From DYRG01 sp041161065 (GTDB lineage: Bacteria; Pseudomonadota; Gammaproteobacteria; Beggiatoales; Beggiatoaceae), in the NCBI GenBank assembly GCA_041161065.1, contig JBEAVE010000002.1, forward strand, positions 1 to 64,000: a DNA stretch of 64,000 nt, in the 5' to 3' direction. Position 1 is the first letter of the stretch, and each line of letters begins with the position of its first letter. Under the pieces are notes generated by a model that was not told where the DNA came from, searched no databases, and worked only from the letters and a program-made list of their open reading frames with translations. A program made the position numbers and the translations under genes. Below, piece by piece: positions 45,894 through 54,331 of the stretch.

Positions 45894-47366
45894 CTATTCT
45901 TGGGTAACGCGGAGAAGTTCCTCTAAAGACGTGTCGCCATTTAAAACCCGTTGCAATCCATCTTGTTGAATACTTTGAGAAATTTGGCGCGCATAATTTT
46001 CTAAATCGTGCTGACCTGCGCCGTCGTGAATGAGTTTGCGTAATGTGGAATCCATTGGCACTAATTCGTAAATTCCCGTTCGACCTTTATATCCGCTATT
46101 TCTACAAGAATTACAACCATTTGATTTATATAGTGTTATTTCTTGTTCTTTTAAGTCAGAAAAGCGTTGTTTTTCGAGAGAATCCGCTAAATAAGGCGTT
46201 TTGCAGTGAGGACATAAAAGCCGCACTAAGCGTTGGGACATCACCGCAATCAAACTCGACGCGAGCAAAAACGGCTCAATACCCATATCGCGCAGCCGCG
46301 TCATCGCGCCAACCGCCGTATTCGTGTGCAGCGTGGAAAACACCAAATGCCCCGTCAAACTCGCTTGTACCGCAATCTGCGCGGTTTCGTGGTCACGAAT
46401 TTCCCCGACCATCACCACATCAGGGTCTTGACGCAAAATCGCCCGCAATCCTCTCGCAAACGTCATTTCAACCTTTTGATTTACCTGCGTTTGTCCAATA
46501 CCATCTAAATAATATTCAATCGGGTCTTCAACGGTAAGAATATTTCTCTTTCGATCATTAAGTTGATTTAACATCGAATACAAGGAAGTTGTTTTCCCAG
46601 AACCCGTTGGACCTGTCACCAAAAAAATCCCATGCGGTTTATAAATTTCTTTTAAGAGTTTCTCACGAATAGTTGTCGCCATTTGTAATGAATCTAATGA
46701 CAATCGAGCGGCTTGTTTATCTAATAATCTTAAAACCACCCGTTCTCCATGTGCACTAGGAATCGTAGAAACCCGTACATCAACCGCCCGTCCCGCAATT
46801 TTTAAAGAAATTCTTCCATCTTGAGGTAAGCGTTTCTCTGCAATATCGAGTTTAGACATCACTTTAATTCTTGATGCTAACAATGGTGCAAGTCCACGTT
46901 TTGGCTGTAAAACTTCTCTTAAAACACCATCAACTCGAAATCGCACTACTAATCTATTTTCATACGGTTCAAGGTGAATATCAGAAGCATTTTCTTTTAC
47001 CGCTTCAGAAAGCAATGCGTTAATTAATTTAATAATCGGTGCATCATCGACACTTTCTAATAAATCAGTCGGTTCATTTGACAGTTGTTCCGCCACTTGA
47101 AACAAATCTACCTCACCACCCAAATCCTCCGCCATCGGCATATTTTGGGTTTGTGTTTCATACTGTTCTGTTAAACGCGCATTAAAGAGTTCTTCTGATA
47201 AAGAAACCAATTGAACAGGCATTTCCAGAAATCGACGTACCTCTAAAATACTTTGATAACTTATTTGAGGACGATAATACAAAGTTGCAACGGTTTCATG
47301 GATTTCTCCAATTAAAATCCCATGTCGTTTTGCAAAACTAAAAGGTAAGTTCTTATGCTGATTCAT
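45894..47366 (-). CDS. gspE: Type II secretion / type IV pilus-type ATPase GspE
   Basis: This 490-residue hexameric ATPase is of the GspE/PulE type. An N-terminal domain of about 100 residues is followed by Walker A 'GPTGSGKTTSLYS', the Asp box 'ILTVEDPIEYYLDGIGQTQVN', Walker B 'LRQDPDVVMVGEIRD' and the His box 'VFSTLHTNTA'. Two CxxC pairs ('CPHCK', 'CNSCRNSGY') form the zinc domain typical of GspE. It overlaps the upstream sensor kinase gene by 14 bp; other gsp genes are absent from the window. Confidence 0.9.
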   Translation of the reverse strand: MNQHKNLPFSFAKRHGILIGEIHETVATLYYRPQISYQSILEVRRFLEMPVQLVSLSEELFNARLTEQYETQTQNMPMAEDLGGEVDLFQVAEQLSNEPTDLLESVDDAPIIKLINALLSEAVKENASDIHLEPYENRLVVRFRVDGVLREVLQPKRGLAPLLASRIKVMSKLDIAEKRLPQDGRISLKIAGRAVDVRVSTIPSAHGERVVLRLLDKQAARLSLDSLQMATTIREKLLKEIYKPHGIFLVTGPTGSGKTTSLYSMLNQLNDRKRNILTVEDPIEYYLDGIGQTQVNQKVEMTFARGLRAILRQDPDVVMVGEIRDHETAQIAVQASLTGHLVFSTLHTNTAVGAMTRLRDMGIEPFLLASSLIAVMSQRLVRLLCPHCKTPYLADSLEKQRFSDLKEQEITLYKSNGCNSCRNSGYKGRTGIYELVPMDSTLRKLIHDGAGQHDLENYARQISQSIQQDGLQRVLNGDTSLEELLRVTQE

Positions 47367-49332
47367 TATTTAAAGTAGAGGGTTGTGTAGGAAAAGATAC
47401 CGTAAAAGTTGAACCTTTATTTAAAGCACTTTCACATTTTATTTTTCCTCCAATAGATTCGAGCAATTTCTTCACAATAAATAAACCCAATCCGGTTGAA
47501 TGTTCTCCGCCTGTGGGTTTCGGTGTTAAACGGGTAAATTTACCAAAAAGTTTGCTCTGATCCTCTTCGCTTAATCCTTGACCTTCGTCTTTTATCTCAC
47601 AATAAACCATTGTATTATCTTGATAAATATGCAAATAAACGGTTTTTTCAAAGGGTGAATATTTAATCGCATTTGATAACAAATTATCCAAAATTTGTTC
47701 GGCAATATTTTTATCAACCCACGCCAAATATTTCTCAATAGGTGTTTCAAAGTGTAGCGTGATTTTTTTATCGGCGGCGAGCTTTTTATAACGGTAGCAA
47801 AGTGTTTCTAAAATAACCACAATATCGATATATTCTAGTGTGCAATTAAACCTTCCTGATTCTATCGCATTGACATCTAATAAATTGGTAATAAGTTGAA
47901 ACATTTTCTCTGCACTTTGCTCAATGTCATTACTATATTCAACGATTTCATCTTTTGAGAAAAGTTCAATATTTTCTTTAATCGCTTGCGATAAACCTAA
48001 AACCCCCGACAGTGGATTTTTCAAATCATGCGCGACAATCCCTAAAAACTCATTTTTCTCTAAATTCAATTTAGTTAAAATGAGATTTTTTTCATTCAAT
48101 TCTGTCGTTCTTTCTCGGACTTTTTCTTCTAAATGGGCGAAATATTGCTCTAATTGTTTAGTCATGTGATAAAAAGAATGGGACAAGACTTCTATTTCGT
48201 CCATATTTTTTTCTAAAACAGGTTTAAATGTTTTGTTAGAAATGTTGGTATTTTGCAGGCGATTGGTTTCAATTAAGCGGTCACATTCATCTAAAATAGG
48301 TTGCAAACGCTTATTTAACCAACGCACAAAACTAATTACAACAAACATCAAAATTCCTCCCGCAATAAATACGCCTATTAACATAATTTTAACGGCTGAT
48401 AAAATAATCATAGATTCGGGTACAGAAACCAGCATTAACCATTTCGTATTAGCGACTCGTTGATAAGCCCAGAAATTACCGTTGTAATGGGTAAATCCTT
48501 TATTTCCGATTTGTACAATGTTCCAAATGGCAGTGATGTCGGGGATTTGTTGATAATTTGCAATATGTATCGCTTTCTCTGAATCAGGAGGATAACTTAA
48601 AATATCCCCTTTATCAGTTAAAAGCACATGATAACCTTGTTCCCAATGTAAAGGAGTTTTGATTTGTCGAGTTAATTCTGTTACATCAATATCTGCGCCT
48701 GCAATGCCTAATAACTCATTGTTTTCAGTTAAAATAGGAGATAAAAAACTCACCATTGTAATCGCATACCATTTGTAGGAATCCGTCCAAACATCTTTAC
48801 GCTGACTTACGGGTAAAGTGTAATAATCTTGCGTAAAATAATTATCGGTTACAAATAAATCAGCATAACGAATGGATTGATAAGGTGGAGGTAAGGATTC
48901 TCCAACGGCGGCGGGGTCGTTGGGATCGGTATAAAAGTAATGCCAGAATCCTTCTTTATTATCTGCAATTTTGTAAGGCAGTTGTCCAAAACCTGTTCCA
49001 ACCACTAAATTAGGTCTGTTCAAATAAAAATTAAAAGACAATTTTTTGTAATCTTCTAATGTATGAGAGGTGCTGGATTGGCGCATAACAGAAACCGATG
49101 AGGCTAATGAATGCATGGTTTCTTCGACTCGAGCAAGTTGCACTTCAATATATTTAACTTGTACCTCTAAATTTGTAATAACTGCTTGTTCGGCGCGTTC
49201 TTGCAAGTTCTTATAGAACAAATAAGACATTCCCACTAAGCAAATTAACGCTGTGCCTAAAATATAGAGCAACAAACGTGCACCAATAGAATGATGAATG
49301 GCTAACTTAAAATTGTGAAATTCGGATTTCAT
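47353..49332 (-). CDS. Sensor histidine kinase with periplasmic Cache domain
   Basis: This 659-residue membrane kinase starts at ATG 49332 (AAGGAC ribosome site), 30 bp downstream of another in-frame ATG. The order is: a membrane span near residues 18-40; a periplasmic dCache-like sensor including 'GVAGADIDVTEL' ('LLGIAGADIDV' locally); a second span near 311-336; a HAMP-like linker; a HisKA domain with 'VAHDLKNPLSGVLG'; and an ATPase domain with N-box 'DNLLSNAIKYSP' and G-boxes 'DEGQGLS', 'GLGLFIVKK'. No receiver domain is fused. It is co-transcribed with gspE, an unusual pairing, and no response regulator is next to it. Confidence 0.88.
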   Translation of the reverse strand: MKSEFHNFKLAIHHSIGARLLLYILGTALICLVGMSYLFYKNLQERAEQAVITNLEVQVKYIEVQLARVEETMHSLASSVSVMRQSSTSHTLEDYKKLSFNFYLNRPNLVVGTGFGQLPYKIADNKEGFWHYFYTDPNDPAAVGESLPPPYQSIRYADLFVTDNYFTQDYYTLPVSQRKDVWTDSYKWYAITMVSFLSPILTENNELLGIAGADIDVTELTRQIKTPLHWEQGYHVLLTDKGDILSYPPDSEKAIHIANYQQIPDITAIWNIVQIGNKGFTHYNGNFWAYQRVANTKWLMLVSVPESMIILSAVKIMLIGVFIAGGILMFVVISFVRWLNKRLQPILDECDRLIETNRLQNTNISNKTFKPVLEKNMDEIEVLSHSFYHMTKQLEQYFAHLEEKVRERTTELNEKNLILTKLNLEKNEFLGIVAHDLKNPLSGVLGLSQAIKENIELFSKDEIVEYSNDIEQSAEKMFQLITNLLDVNAIESGRFNCTLEYIDIVVILETLCYRYKKLAADKKITLHFETPIEKYLAWVDKNIAEQILDNLLSNAIKYSPFEKTVYLHIYQDNTMVYCEIKDEGQGLSEEDQSKLFGKFTRLTPKPTGGEHSTGLGLFIVKKLLESIGGKIKCESALNKGSTFTVSFPTQPSTLNNESA

Positions 49333-49400
49333 GAGAAAAGTCCTTTTTTTAATAATGTGCATTATGTTACGATTGTCTTTTAATTATAACGAATTTGGCG

Positions 49401-50474
49401 ATGAAAAATTTGGAAGATGTGAAGTATATGACGCGGGCATTGCAACTTGCAGAACGAGGGTTGTGGACGACCGATCCAAATCCGCGCGTGGGGTGTGTGA
49501 TTGTGAAGGACGGCGACGTGGTCGGCGAGGGTTGGCATCAACGCGCCGGCGAACCGCACGCCGAAATTTATGCCCTCCAAGCCGCAGGCGACCGCGCCAA
49601 AAATGCCACCGCTTATGTGACGCTCGAGCCTTGTTGTCATTTCGGTCTCACGCCACCCTGTTCGCAAGCCCTTATTTCAGCAGGAATTTCTCGAGTCGTG
49701 GCGGCGATGGTCGATCCCAATCCTCACGTGGCGGGGCAGGGATTGGCGCAATTGCAAGCCGCTGGAATTGAAGTGAAAAGTGGGGTTTTACAACCGCAAG
49801 CCGAAGCACTCAATCGCGGGTTTATCAAGCGAATGCGGGAAAAATTACCGTTTGTGCGGTTGAAGTTGGCGATGAGTTTGGACGGGCGCACCGCGATGAA
49901 AAACGGGGAAAGTCAATGGATTACCTCGCAAGAGTCTCGTCACGACGTTCAACAATACCGCGCTCGAAGTTCCGCCATTTTGACGGGAATTAATACTGTT
50001 TTGGCGGACGATCCTGCTTTGACGGTGCGTTTGCCAAATGTTTCTCGGCAACCGTTGCGGGTGGTTTTAGATACCCATTTGCGCATTTCTCCCGCTGCTC
50101 AAATCTTTAAACAACACGGGAGAAACTTGATTTTTACAGCGAAAGAAACTGACCTTAATTTACCTAATACAGAAATTGTGCAAGTTTCTTTGAAAAATGG
50201 GCGTTTGAATCTATTGGAAATTTGTCACATTTTAGCGAAGAAAGCAATCAATGAACTTCACGTCGAATGTGGTGCAACATTGGCGGGTGCATTCATCGAA
50301 GCCAAATTGGTCGATGAACTGGTTTTGTACGTTGCACCCACTTTCTTAGGCGATCAAGCGCGCGGTTTATTACAACTTCCTCACTTAGAACATTTGCAAG
50401 ATCGCATTAATCTTAAAATCCAAGAAATCCGTGCCATTGGAAATGATTGGCGTATAACGTTAGAAATACTTTAA
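49401..50474 (+). CDS. ribD: Bifunctional riboflavin biosynthesis deaminase/reductase RibD
   Basis: This 357-residue enzyme catalyses the second and third steps of riboflavin synthesis. The N-terminal deaminase has zinc ligands in 'GEPHAEIYAL' and 'TLEPCCHFGLTPPC'. The C-terminal reductase begins near residue 145 ('PFVRLKLAMSLDGRTA') and includes 'ILTGINTVLADDPALTVR'. I prefer ATG 49401 over a TTG 6 bp upstream. No other rib genes and no FMN riboswitch are seen here. It converges on ccmC. Confidence 0.94.
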   Translation: MKNLEDVKYMTRALQLAERGLWTTDPNPRVGCVIVKDGDVVGEGWHQRAGEPHAEIYALQAAGDRAKNATAYVTLEPCCHFGLTPPCSQALISAGISRVVAAMVDPNPHVAGQGLAQLQAAGIEVKSGVLQPQAEALNRGFIKRMREKLPFVRLKLAMSLDGRTAMKNGESQWITSQESRHDVQQYRARSSAILTGINTVLADDPALTVRLPNVSRQPLRVVLDTHLRISPAAQIFKQHGRNLIFTAKETDLNLPNTEIVQVSLKNGRLNLLEICHILAKKAINELHVECGATLAGAFIEAKLVDELVLYVAPTFLGDQARGLLQLPHLEHLQDRINLKIQEIRAIGNDWRITLEIL

Positions 50475-50475
50475 T

Positions 50476-51225
50476 TTAAGATTTTGCAACCAGTTCCTGT
50501 ACCCAAGAACTGTTTCGTTCACGCTCTAAAACTTCGCCTCTTGCTCTCATTAATAACACAAATCCATAATACAGTTTGAACGCCACCGCCATTAACAACA
50601 ATGGAATAAGCATACTAATGTGAATTGACGGCGCGCCGATCTTAGTTACTGTTGCACCTTGATGTAAAGTATTCCACCACGTTACTGAATAATGAATGAT
50701 AGGAATATTGACCACGCCAACTAATGCTAAAACGGCACTTGCTCTCGCCGCATTTCTTCTATCAGTAATTGCCGCGTTCAATGCCATTACACCAAAGTAC
50801 AGAAATAGCAAAATCAATTCAGAAGTTAAACGCGCGTCCCACACCCACCATGCTCCCCACATCGGTTTGCCCCACAAAGCCCCCGTGACTAATGCAATAA
50901 AGGTAAAAGATGCTCCAATGGGCGCGGAGGCATTTGCAATGATGTCGGCTAATTTTATGTGCCAAATCAAGCCGATACCCCCCGCCGCTGCCATTACCAT
51001 ATAAATAAACATTGAAAGCCAAGCGGCTGGAACATGCACATAAATAATTCGGTAACTTTCTCCCTGTTGATAATCGGTTGGTGCTTCAATTAAACCTAAG
51101 TACAAACCCGCGATTGTAATCAATAAACAACTCCACCCAAACCAAGGAATAGCTTTCCCCGACCAACCATAAAAATGCTTAGGCGATGAAACACGATGTA
51201 AAAAATCCCAAATAGCTTGCCACAT
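50476..51225 (-). CDS. ccmC: Cytochrome c maturation protein CcmC
   Basis: This 249-residue haem-handling membrane protein has six spans and a tryptophan-rich haem-binding loop 'WGAWWVWDARLTSELILL', the WWD motif. It hands haem to CcmE in system I cytochrome c maturation. It stands alone here, without ccmA, ccmB, ccmE or ccmF. Its product would be needed for the decahaem protein encoded at 23.3 kb. A CcsA-type protein is less likely given length and motif context. Confidence 0.92.
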   Translation of the reverse strand: MWQAIWDFLHRVSSPKHFYGWSGKAIPWFGWSCLLITIAGLYLGLIEAPTDYQQGESYRIIYVHVPAAWLSMFIYMVMAAAGGIGLIWHIKLADIIANASAPIGASFTFIALVTGALWGKPMWGAWWVWDARLTSELILLFLYFGVMALNAAITDRRNAARASAVLALVGVVNIPIIHYSVTWWNTLHQGATVTKIGAPSIHISMLIPLLLMAVAFKLYYGFVLLMRARGEVLERERNSSWVQELVAKS

Positions 51226-51245
51226 GATAATGTTTCTCTAAAAAG

Positions 51246-51782
51246 TTAATGAGTCGACCAATAGTTTTGCAACCATCTTAAAGGAGTTTTCTTTCCACCC
51301 ATTTTCTCAACATCTTCCCAAGTTTTATAAGGGCGAGATTTAATAATTTTCTCGGCAGTTTTTTCTTTGATTCCTTTGATTCTAGTTAAATCATCCTGTT
51401 CCCCTTTGTCTAAAATTACAACAAAAAAATCTTTTTTTGTTTGTTCATCTAATGCAAACATATGATTAAACCTTAACAAATCAGGCAATGAATGCAACAT
51501 TTTGAGTGCATCTGCTTTAGGTTTTGCAACCAACATTACCCAGATTTCTTTTAAGCCCGCGATTTTTGCGGCTTCAATGATCGGCAATCCCGCTAATAAA
51601 GGATATTGCTCTACTTTATCCGAAAGACAAATAATGGGTAATACAAGATTCATTTCTTTTAAACCCGCCGCGAGTTTCTCTAATGTTTTCTTAGAAACAC
51701 CTGATTCTAAATCACCCGTAATGATGTGATCTAATGGAATGAAATAGGGTTTAGTGTCGAGGTAATCTGCAAATGTAGCCAT
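51246..51782 (-). CDS. ParB-like/helix-hairpin-helix protein
   Basis: This 178-residue protein sits beside parA. Residues about 10-85 recall the ParB N-terminal fold: 'IPLDHIITGDLESGVSKKTLEKLAAGLKEMN' is followed by 'YPLLAGLPIIEAAKIAGLKEIWVMLV', which parallels ParB's 'LVAGERRLRAAKLAGL'. The C-terminus has a helix-hairpin-helix DNA-binding element ('LTRIKGIKEKTAEKIIKSRPYKTWEDVEKM'). It may be a compact DNA-binding partner for the adjacent ParA. No HTH of canonical ParB is seen, so the assignment is moderate. Confidence 0.65.
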   Translation of the reverse strand: MATFADYLDTKPYFIPLDHIITGDLESGVSKKTLEKLAAGLKEMNLVLPIICLSDKVEQYPLLAGLPIIEAAKIAGLKEIWVMLVAKPKADALKMLHSLPDLLRFNHMFALDEQTKKDFFVVILDKGEQDDLTRIKGIKEKTAEKIIKSRPYKTWEDVEKMGGKKTPLRWLQNYWSTH

Positions 51783-51814
51783 AAAAAATTCCTTAAAAAA
51801 AGTGAATAAAAAAG

Positions 51815-52708
51815 TTAATTTCTTTCTAATAAATCAATGCGATTGACGATTTCAGTGGTTAAATCGATAAACTGTTGAGCTGCCCGTTGTGCATTTGCAT
51901 TATTTCCTTTATCAGCAAACATAGACATCGGCTTTCTTACATGGGAAGCATTTCCAATGTGGGTAGAACCCTTTATTTCTGAAAAGAAATGAATATCAGG
52001 AATCCATTCTTCAATGAATTTTCTAATCGTTTGATGTAAGTTGGTGTGTTCAATCATGGTGGGTACAATACCTAAAGGTAATGCTCGAGATTGTTGCATA
52101 AGTTCTTGTAATTCATTAAGATTTTGCAATAGATTTTTAATCCCAAAAGCGGATAAATATTCCATTTGTGAAGGGATAACCACATATTTGGCGGCGCACA
52201 ATCCATTCCAAGTAATTTTATTAAAACTCGGAGTGGTATCGATAACAACATAATCATAATCTCCCACTAACTTTTGCAATCCCTTATTAAGCGACAAATA
52301 AACCGTTGCAGATTCATTGAGCGCATTGGGTTTTATTTTATAACTTCCGGGTAACACATCAATTTTTCCTCCATTGTCGAGTTTCTCAGAACCAAATCCT
52401 CCCATAGCGGGATAAATACACTCTTTTAATTTCACGGGATCGGGATTTGTGGGTGCTAAATCCATAAAGTTAATGGCTTCTTTTCTTTCTTTGAAATAAT
52501 TAAGCAATGTTCGATATTGTTCAATGGTTTTAGCTTTTTCAAATTCATCAGCTTTGTTCACGCCTAAGGTTAAACTTGCATTCGCTTGATCATCTAAATC
52601 TACCACTAAAACACGATTACCCATTCGAGCAAGTTCATACGCAATATTAACCGTTAAAGTTGTTTTTCCAACGCCACCTTTAGAAGCATGGATTGCAATT
52701 GTTCTCAT
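51815..52708 (-). CDS. ParA-family ATPase
   Basis: This 297-residue deviant-Walker ATPase begins 'MRTIAIHASKGGVGKTTLTVNIA' (broken here as KGGVGKTT for the P-loop), with 'VLVVDLDDQANASLTLG' and 'YDYVVIDTTPSF'. ATG 52708 is the natural start since it opens directly into the P-loop strand; an in-frame upstream start adds 12 unlikely residues. ParA proteins segregate DNA or place cell-surface and cytosolic machines. It is followed 32 bp later by the ParB/HhH-like gene. Whether it belongs to the chromosome or to the neighbouring element is unclear. Confidence 0.85.
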   Translation of the reverse strand: MRTIAIHASKGGVGKTTLTVNIAYELARMGNRVLVVDLDDQANASLTLGVNKADEFEKAKTIEQYRTLLNYFKERKEAINFMDLAPTNPDPVKLKECIYPAMGGFGSEKLDNGGKIDVLPGSYKIKPNALNESATVYLSLNKGLQKLVGDYDYVVIDTTPSFNKITWNGLCAAKYVVIPSQMEYLSAFGIKNLLQNLNELQELMQQSRALPLGIVPTMIEHTNLHQTIRKFIEEWIPDIHFFSEIKGSTHIGNASHVRKPMSMFADKGNNANAQRAAQQFIDLTTEIVNRIDLLERN

Positions 52709-52832
52709 TTTTATCGACTCCAGAAAATGATCTAAAAATAACACGGCTGATTACGAACTAGGTCAAAAGCAATATAACATATTGAAAAATATAAAAATTA
52801 AACATTGAGAATTTATTGAAAGCATTAAACAG

Positions 52833-53711
52833 TTAATTGCTATAATCTATCATATTACGACACCTTGGATAATTAGAACAACCCAAGAATAAAGTACCAT
52901 CTTTTTTGCTTTGTCTTTTAACCATCTTAATTCCACATCTAACACAAGTAGGTGTTTTATAATCCCCTTTAAGAGCAAAATCTAATAACTGTCTTTGCTC
53001 ATAATCCGATAAATAAAAAATATGATTCAAGAATTCATTGCCATCAATAAGTTCTAATTGAAAATTGGTACTAGACTTAATCGTTTTAGCATAGGAAATT
53101 GCGTCAGAACTAAAAAAACTGCTAGTTATTAGAAATCCATAATCAACTTTATTTGCAGTTAAAACACCAACAAACTCACGAACTACACCAACACCAACGA
53201 GTTTATTTTTATAAGATTTACATTGCACAAATGCTAAAAGATGATTGTTTTTAGATATACGAATATCCACACCCCCATCTGAACCGAAATTATTAAGAAT
53301 AGTATTGTAACCCTTTAAATTAAAATAAAAATCACATACCTCTTCAAACCTACGCCACTCAATTTCTTGAAGTAAAGAAAGAGTCCAACGATTCAATTTT
53401 ACATCCTCTTTTATATCTTGTTTTACATAATCTTTAGAAAAAAACCTAGCTGCATTAGAATCAAGAGCAGGTGAATTACCAAAAATTATATTAAATAACT
53501 TCGATGAAATAGAAGGTTTTGATATGTATTTATCAAAAGCACTTCTAGAATCTTTTTGCTTTTCACATTTCTTAGAAAAATAGTTATCAATAAAACGTGA
53601 TAAACGATGTTTCAACATAAGAAGAAATATAACAGCAATAGCAACAATTACCATATTTTCTAATACAAAATACTTTAAATGCTGAATTCCTTGAGTAGCC
53701 GAAGGCATCAT
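52833..53711 (-). CDS. Membrane-anchored Mrr-like endonuclease with topoisomerase-type zinc finger
   Basis: This 292-residue protein has a membrane span near residues 16-32. A Mrr/RecB-fold nuclease domain follows at about 105-215, with 'EWRRFEEVCDFYF', 'GSDGGVDIRI' (metal Asp) and 'AFVQCKSYKNK' (Q-x-K). A C-terminal topoisomerase C4 zinc finger follows ('CVRCGIKMVKR', 'LGCSNYPRC'). It probably cuts foreign or modified DNA at the membrane. It ends 4 bp from the repressor gene (same strand), so it may be expressed with the lysogeny module as an exclusion or defence function; that is inference. Confidence 0.8.
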   Translation of the reverse strand: MMPSATQGIQHLKYFVLENMVIVAIAVIFLLMLKHRLSRFIDNYFSKKCEKQKDSRSAFDKYISKPSISSKLFNIIFGNSPALDSNAARFFSKDYVKQDIKEDVKLNRWTLSLLQEIEWRRFEEVCDFYFNLKGYNTILNNFGSDGGVDIRISKNNHLLAFVQCKSYKNKLVGVGVVREFVGVLTANKVDYGFLITSSFFSSDAISYAKTIKSSTNFQLELIDGNEFLNHIFYLSDYEQRQLLDFALKGDYKTPTCVRCGIKMVKRQSKKDGTLFLGCSNYPRCRNMIDYSN

Positions 53712-53714
53712 GAA

Positions 53715-54143
53715 TCACCTATTAGAAAAAACCACTTCAACTAAAGTGCGAGCAAGTTTCTTTTCATGCTCAGAAAGATTTGAATAAGTACGAAGCAAAG
53801 AAACCGCATCATTTGGCAATTCATATGCAACATGTTTAGGTAAAGCCCATTCTGGAAATTGAGGATCAACTTCTCTCGGATCAATCTGTAGCAAATAAGA
53901 AAACTTCAAAATAGTTTCTATATTTAACGCTAAACGACCATTCAAATATTGCCAAAAAGCACCTTGAGAAAAACCTAACAATTCACTAGCAGTTGCCTGA
54001 GTTAAACCCAATTCAGATTTTTTGGATTTCCAAATTTCTCTTAAACGACTAGCCCGTTCAATATCACTATCCGAAATATTGCGATGAAGTTTAAAAGTCG
54101 CAAGAATTTCAGTTGCATTAGATGTATCCATAAAAAACTCCAT
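53715..54143 (-). CDS. XRE-type HTH repressor
   Basis: This 142-residue cytoplasmic DNA-binding protein has an HTH at about residues 40-90 ('SELGLTQATASELLGFSQGAFWQYLNGRLALNIETILKFSYLL', shown here as the Cro/CI-type pattern of TQ..A..LG.SQ...). No protease domain follows, so it would not be a self-cleaving LexA-like repressor. It diverges from the rep-like gene across a 188-bp control region, the layout of a phage immunity switch. Confidence 0.82.
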   Translation of the reverse strand: MEFFMDTSNATEILATFKLHRNISDSDIERASRLREIWKSKKSELGLTQATASELLGFSQGAFWQYLNGRLALNIETILKFSYLLQIDPREVDPQFPEWALPKHVAYELPNDAVSLLRTYSNLSEHEKKLARTLVEVVFSNR

Positions 54144-54266
54144 AAAAAGTCCCCTTCCATAATATCAAAAGCATTGCTATTAAAAAAGTAACGCATGCTA
54201 GTCAAAATAAAAATCATAGACTAAACTAAATAGTTATAGCTAATAAAAAATAAATACCAATGATGC

Positions 54267-54296
54267 TTGACACAAAAAAATAGCTTGTGATATTAT
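54267..54296 (+). promoter_or_regulatory. Promoter for the rep-like gene
   Basis: TTGACA at 54267-54272 is a consensus -35 and TATTAT at 54291-54296 a good -10, with an 18-bp spacer. It drives rightward transcription into the phage early genes, about 30 nt before ATG 54332. Confidence 0.7.
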
Positions 54297-54318
54297 TAAA
54301 TCTAACATCATAGCTATT
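54279..54318. promoter_or_regulatory. Possible operator, AATAGCT/AGCTATT inverted repeat
   Basis: AATAGCT at 54279-54285 is complementary to AGCTATT at 54312-54318, straddling the -10 box; related TAGCTAATA lies near 54238. The spacing suits cooperative binding by the divergent repressor, but this is not tested. Confidence 0.35.
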
Positions 54319-54331
54319 AAGTGAAAATACC

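Noticed and set aside
46043..46537. 164-codon frame opposite gspE
   Set aside because: It lies entirely within the antisense strand of a well-conserved ATPase gene and encodes a composition unlike a real protein.
51815..52708. Chromosomal parA of a standard parAB locus
   Set aside because: The neighbour is not a canonical ParB and the usual gidA/gidB/parB context is missing.
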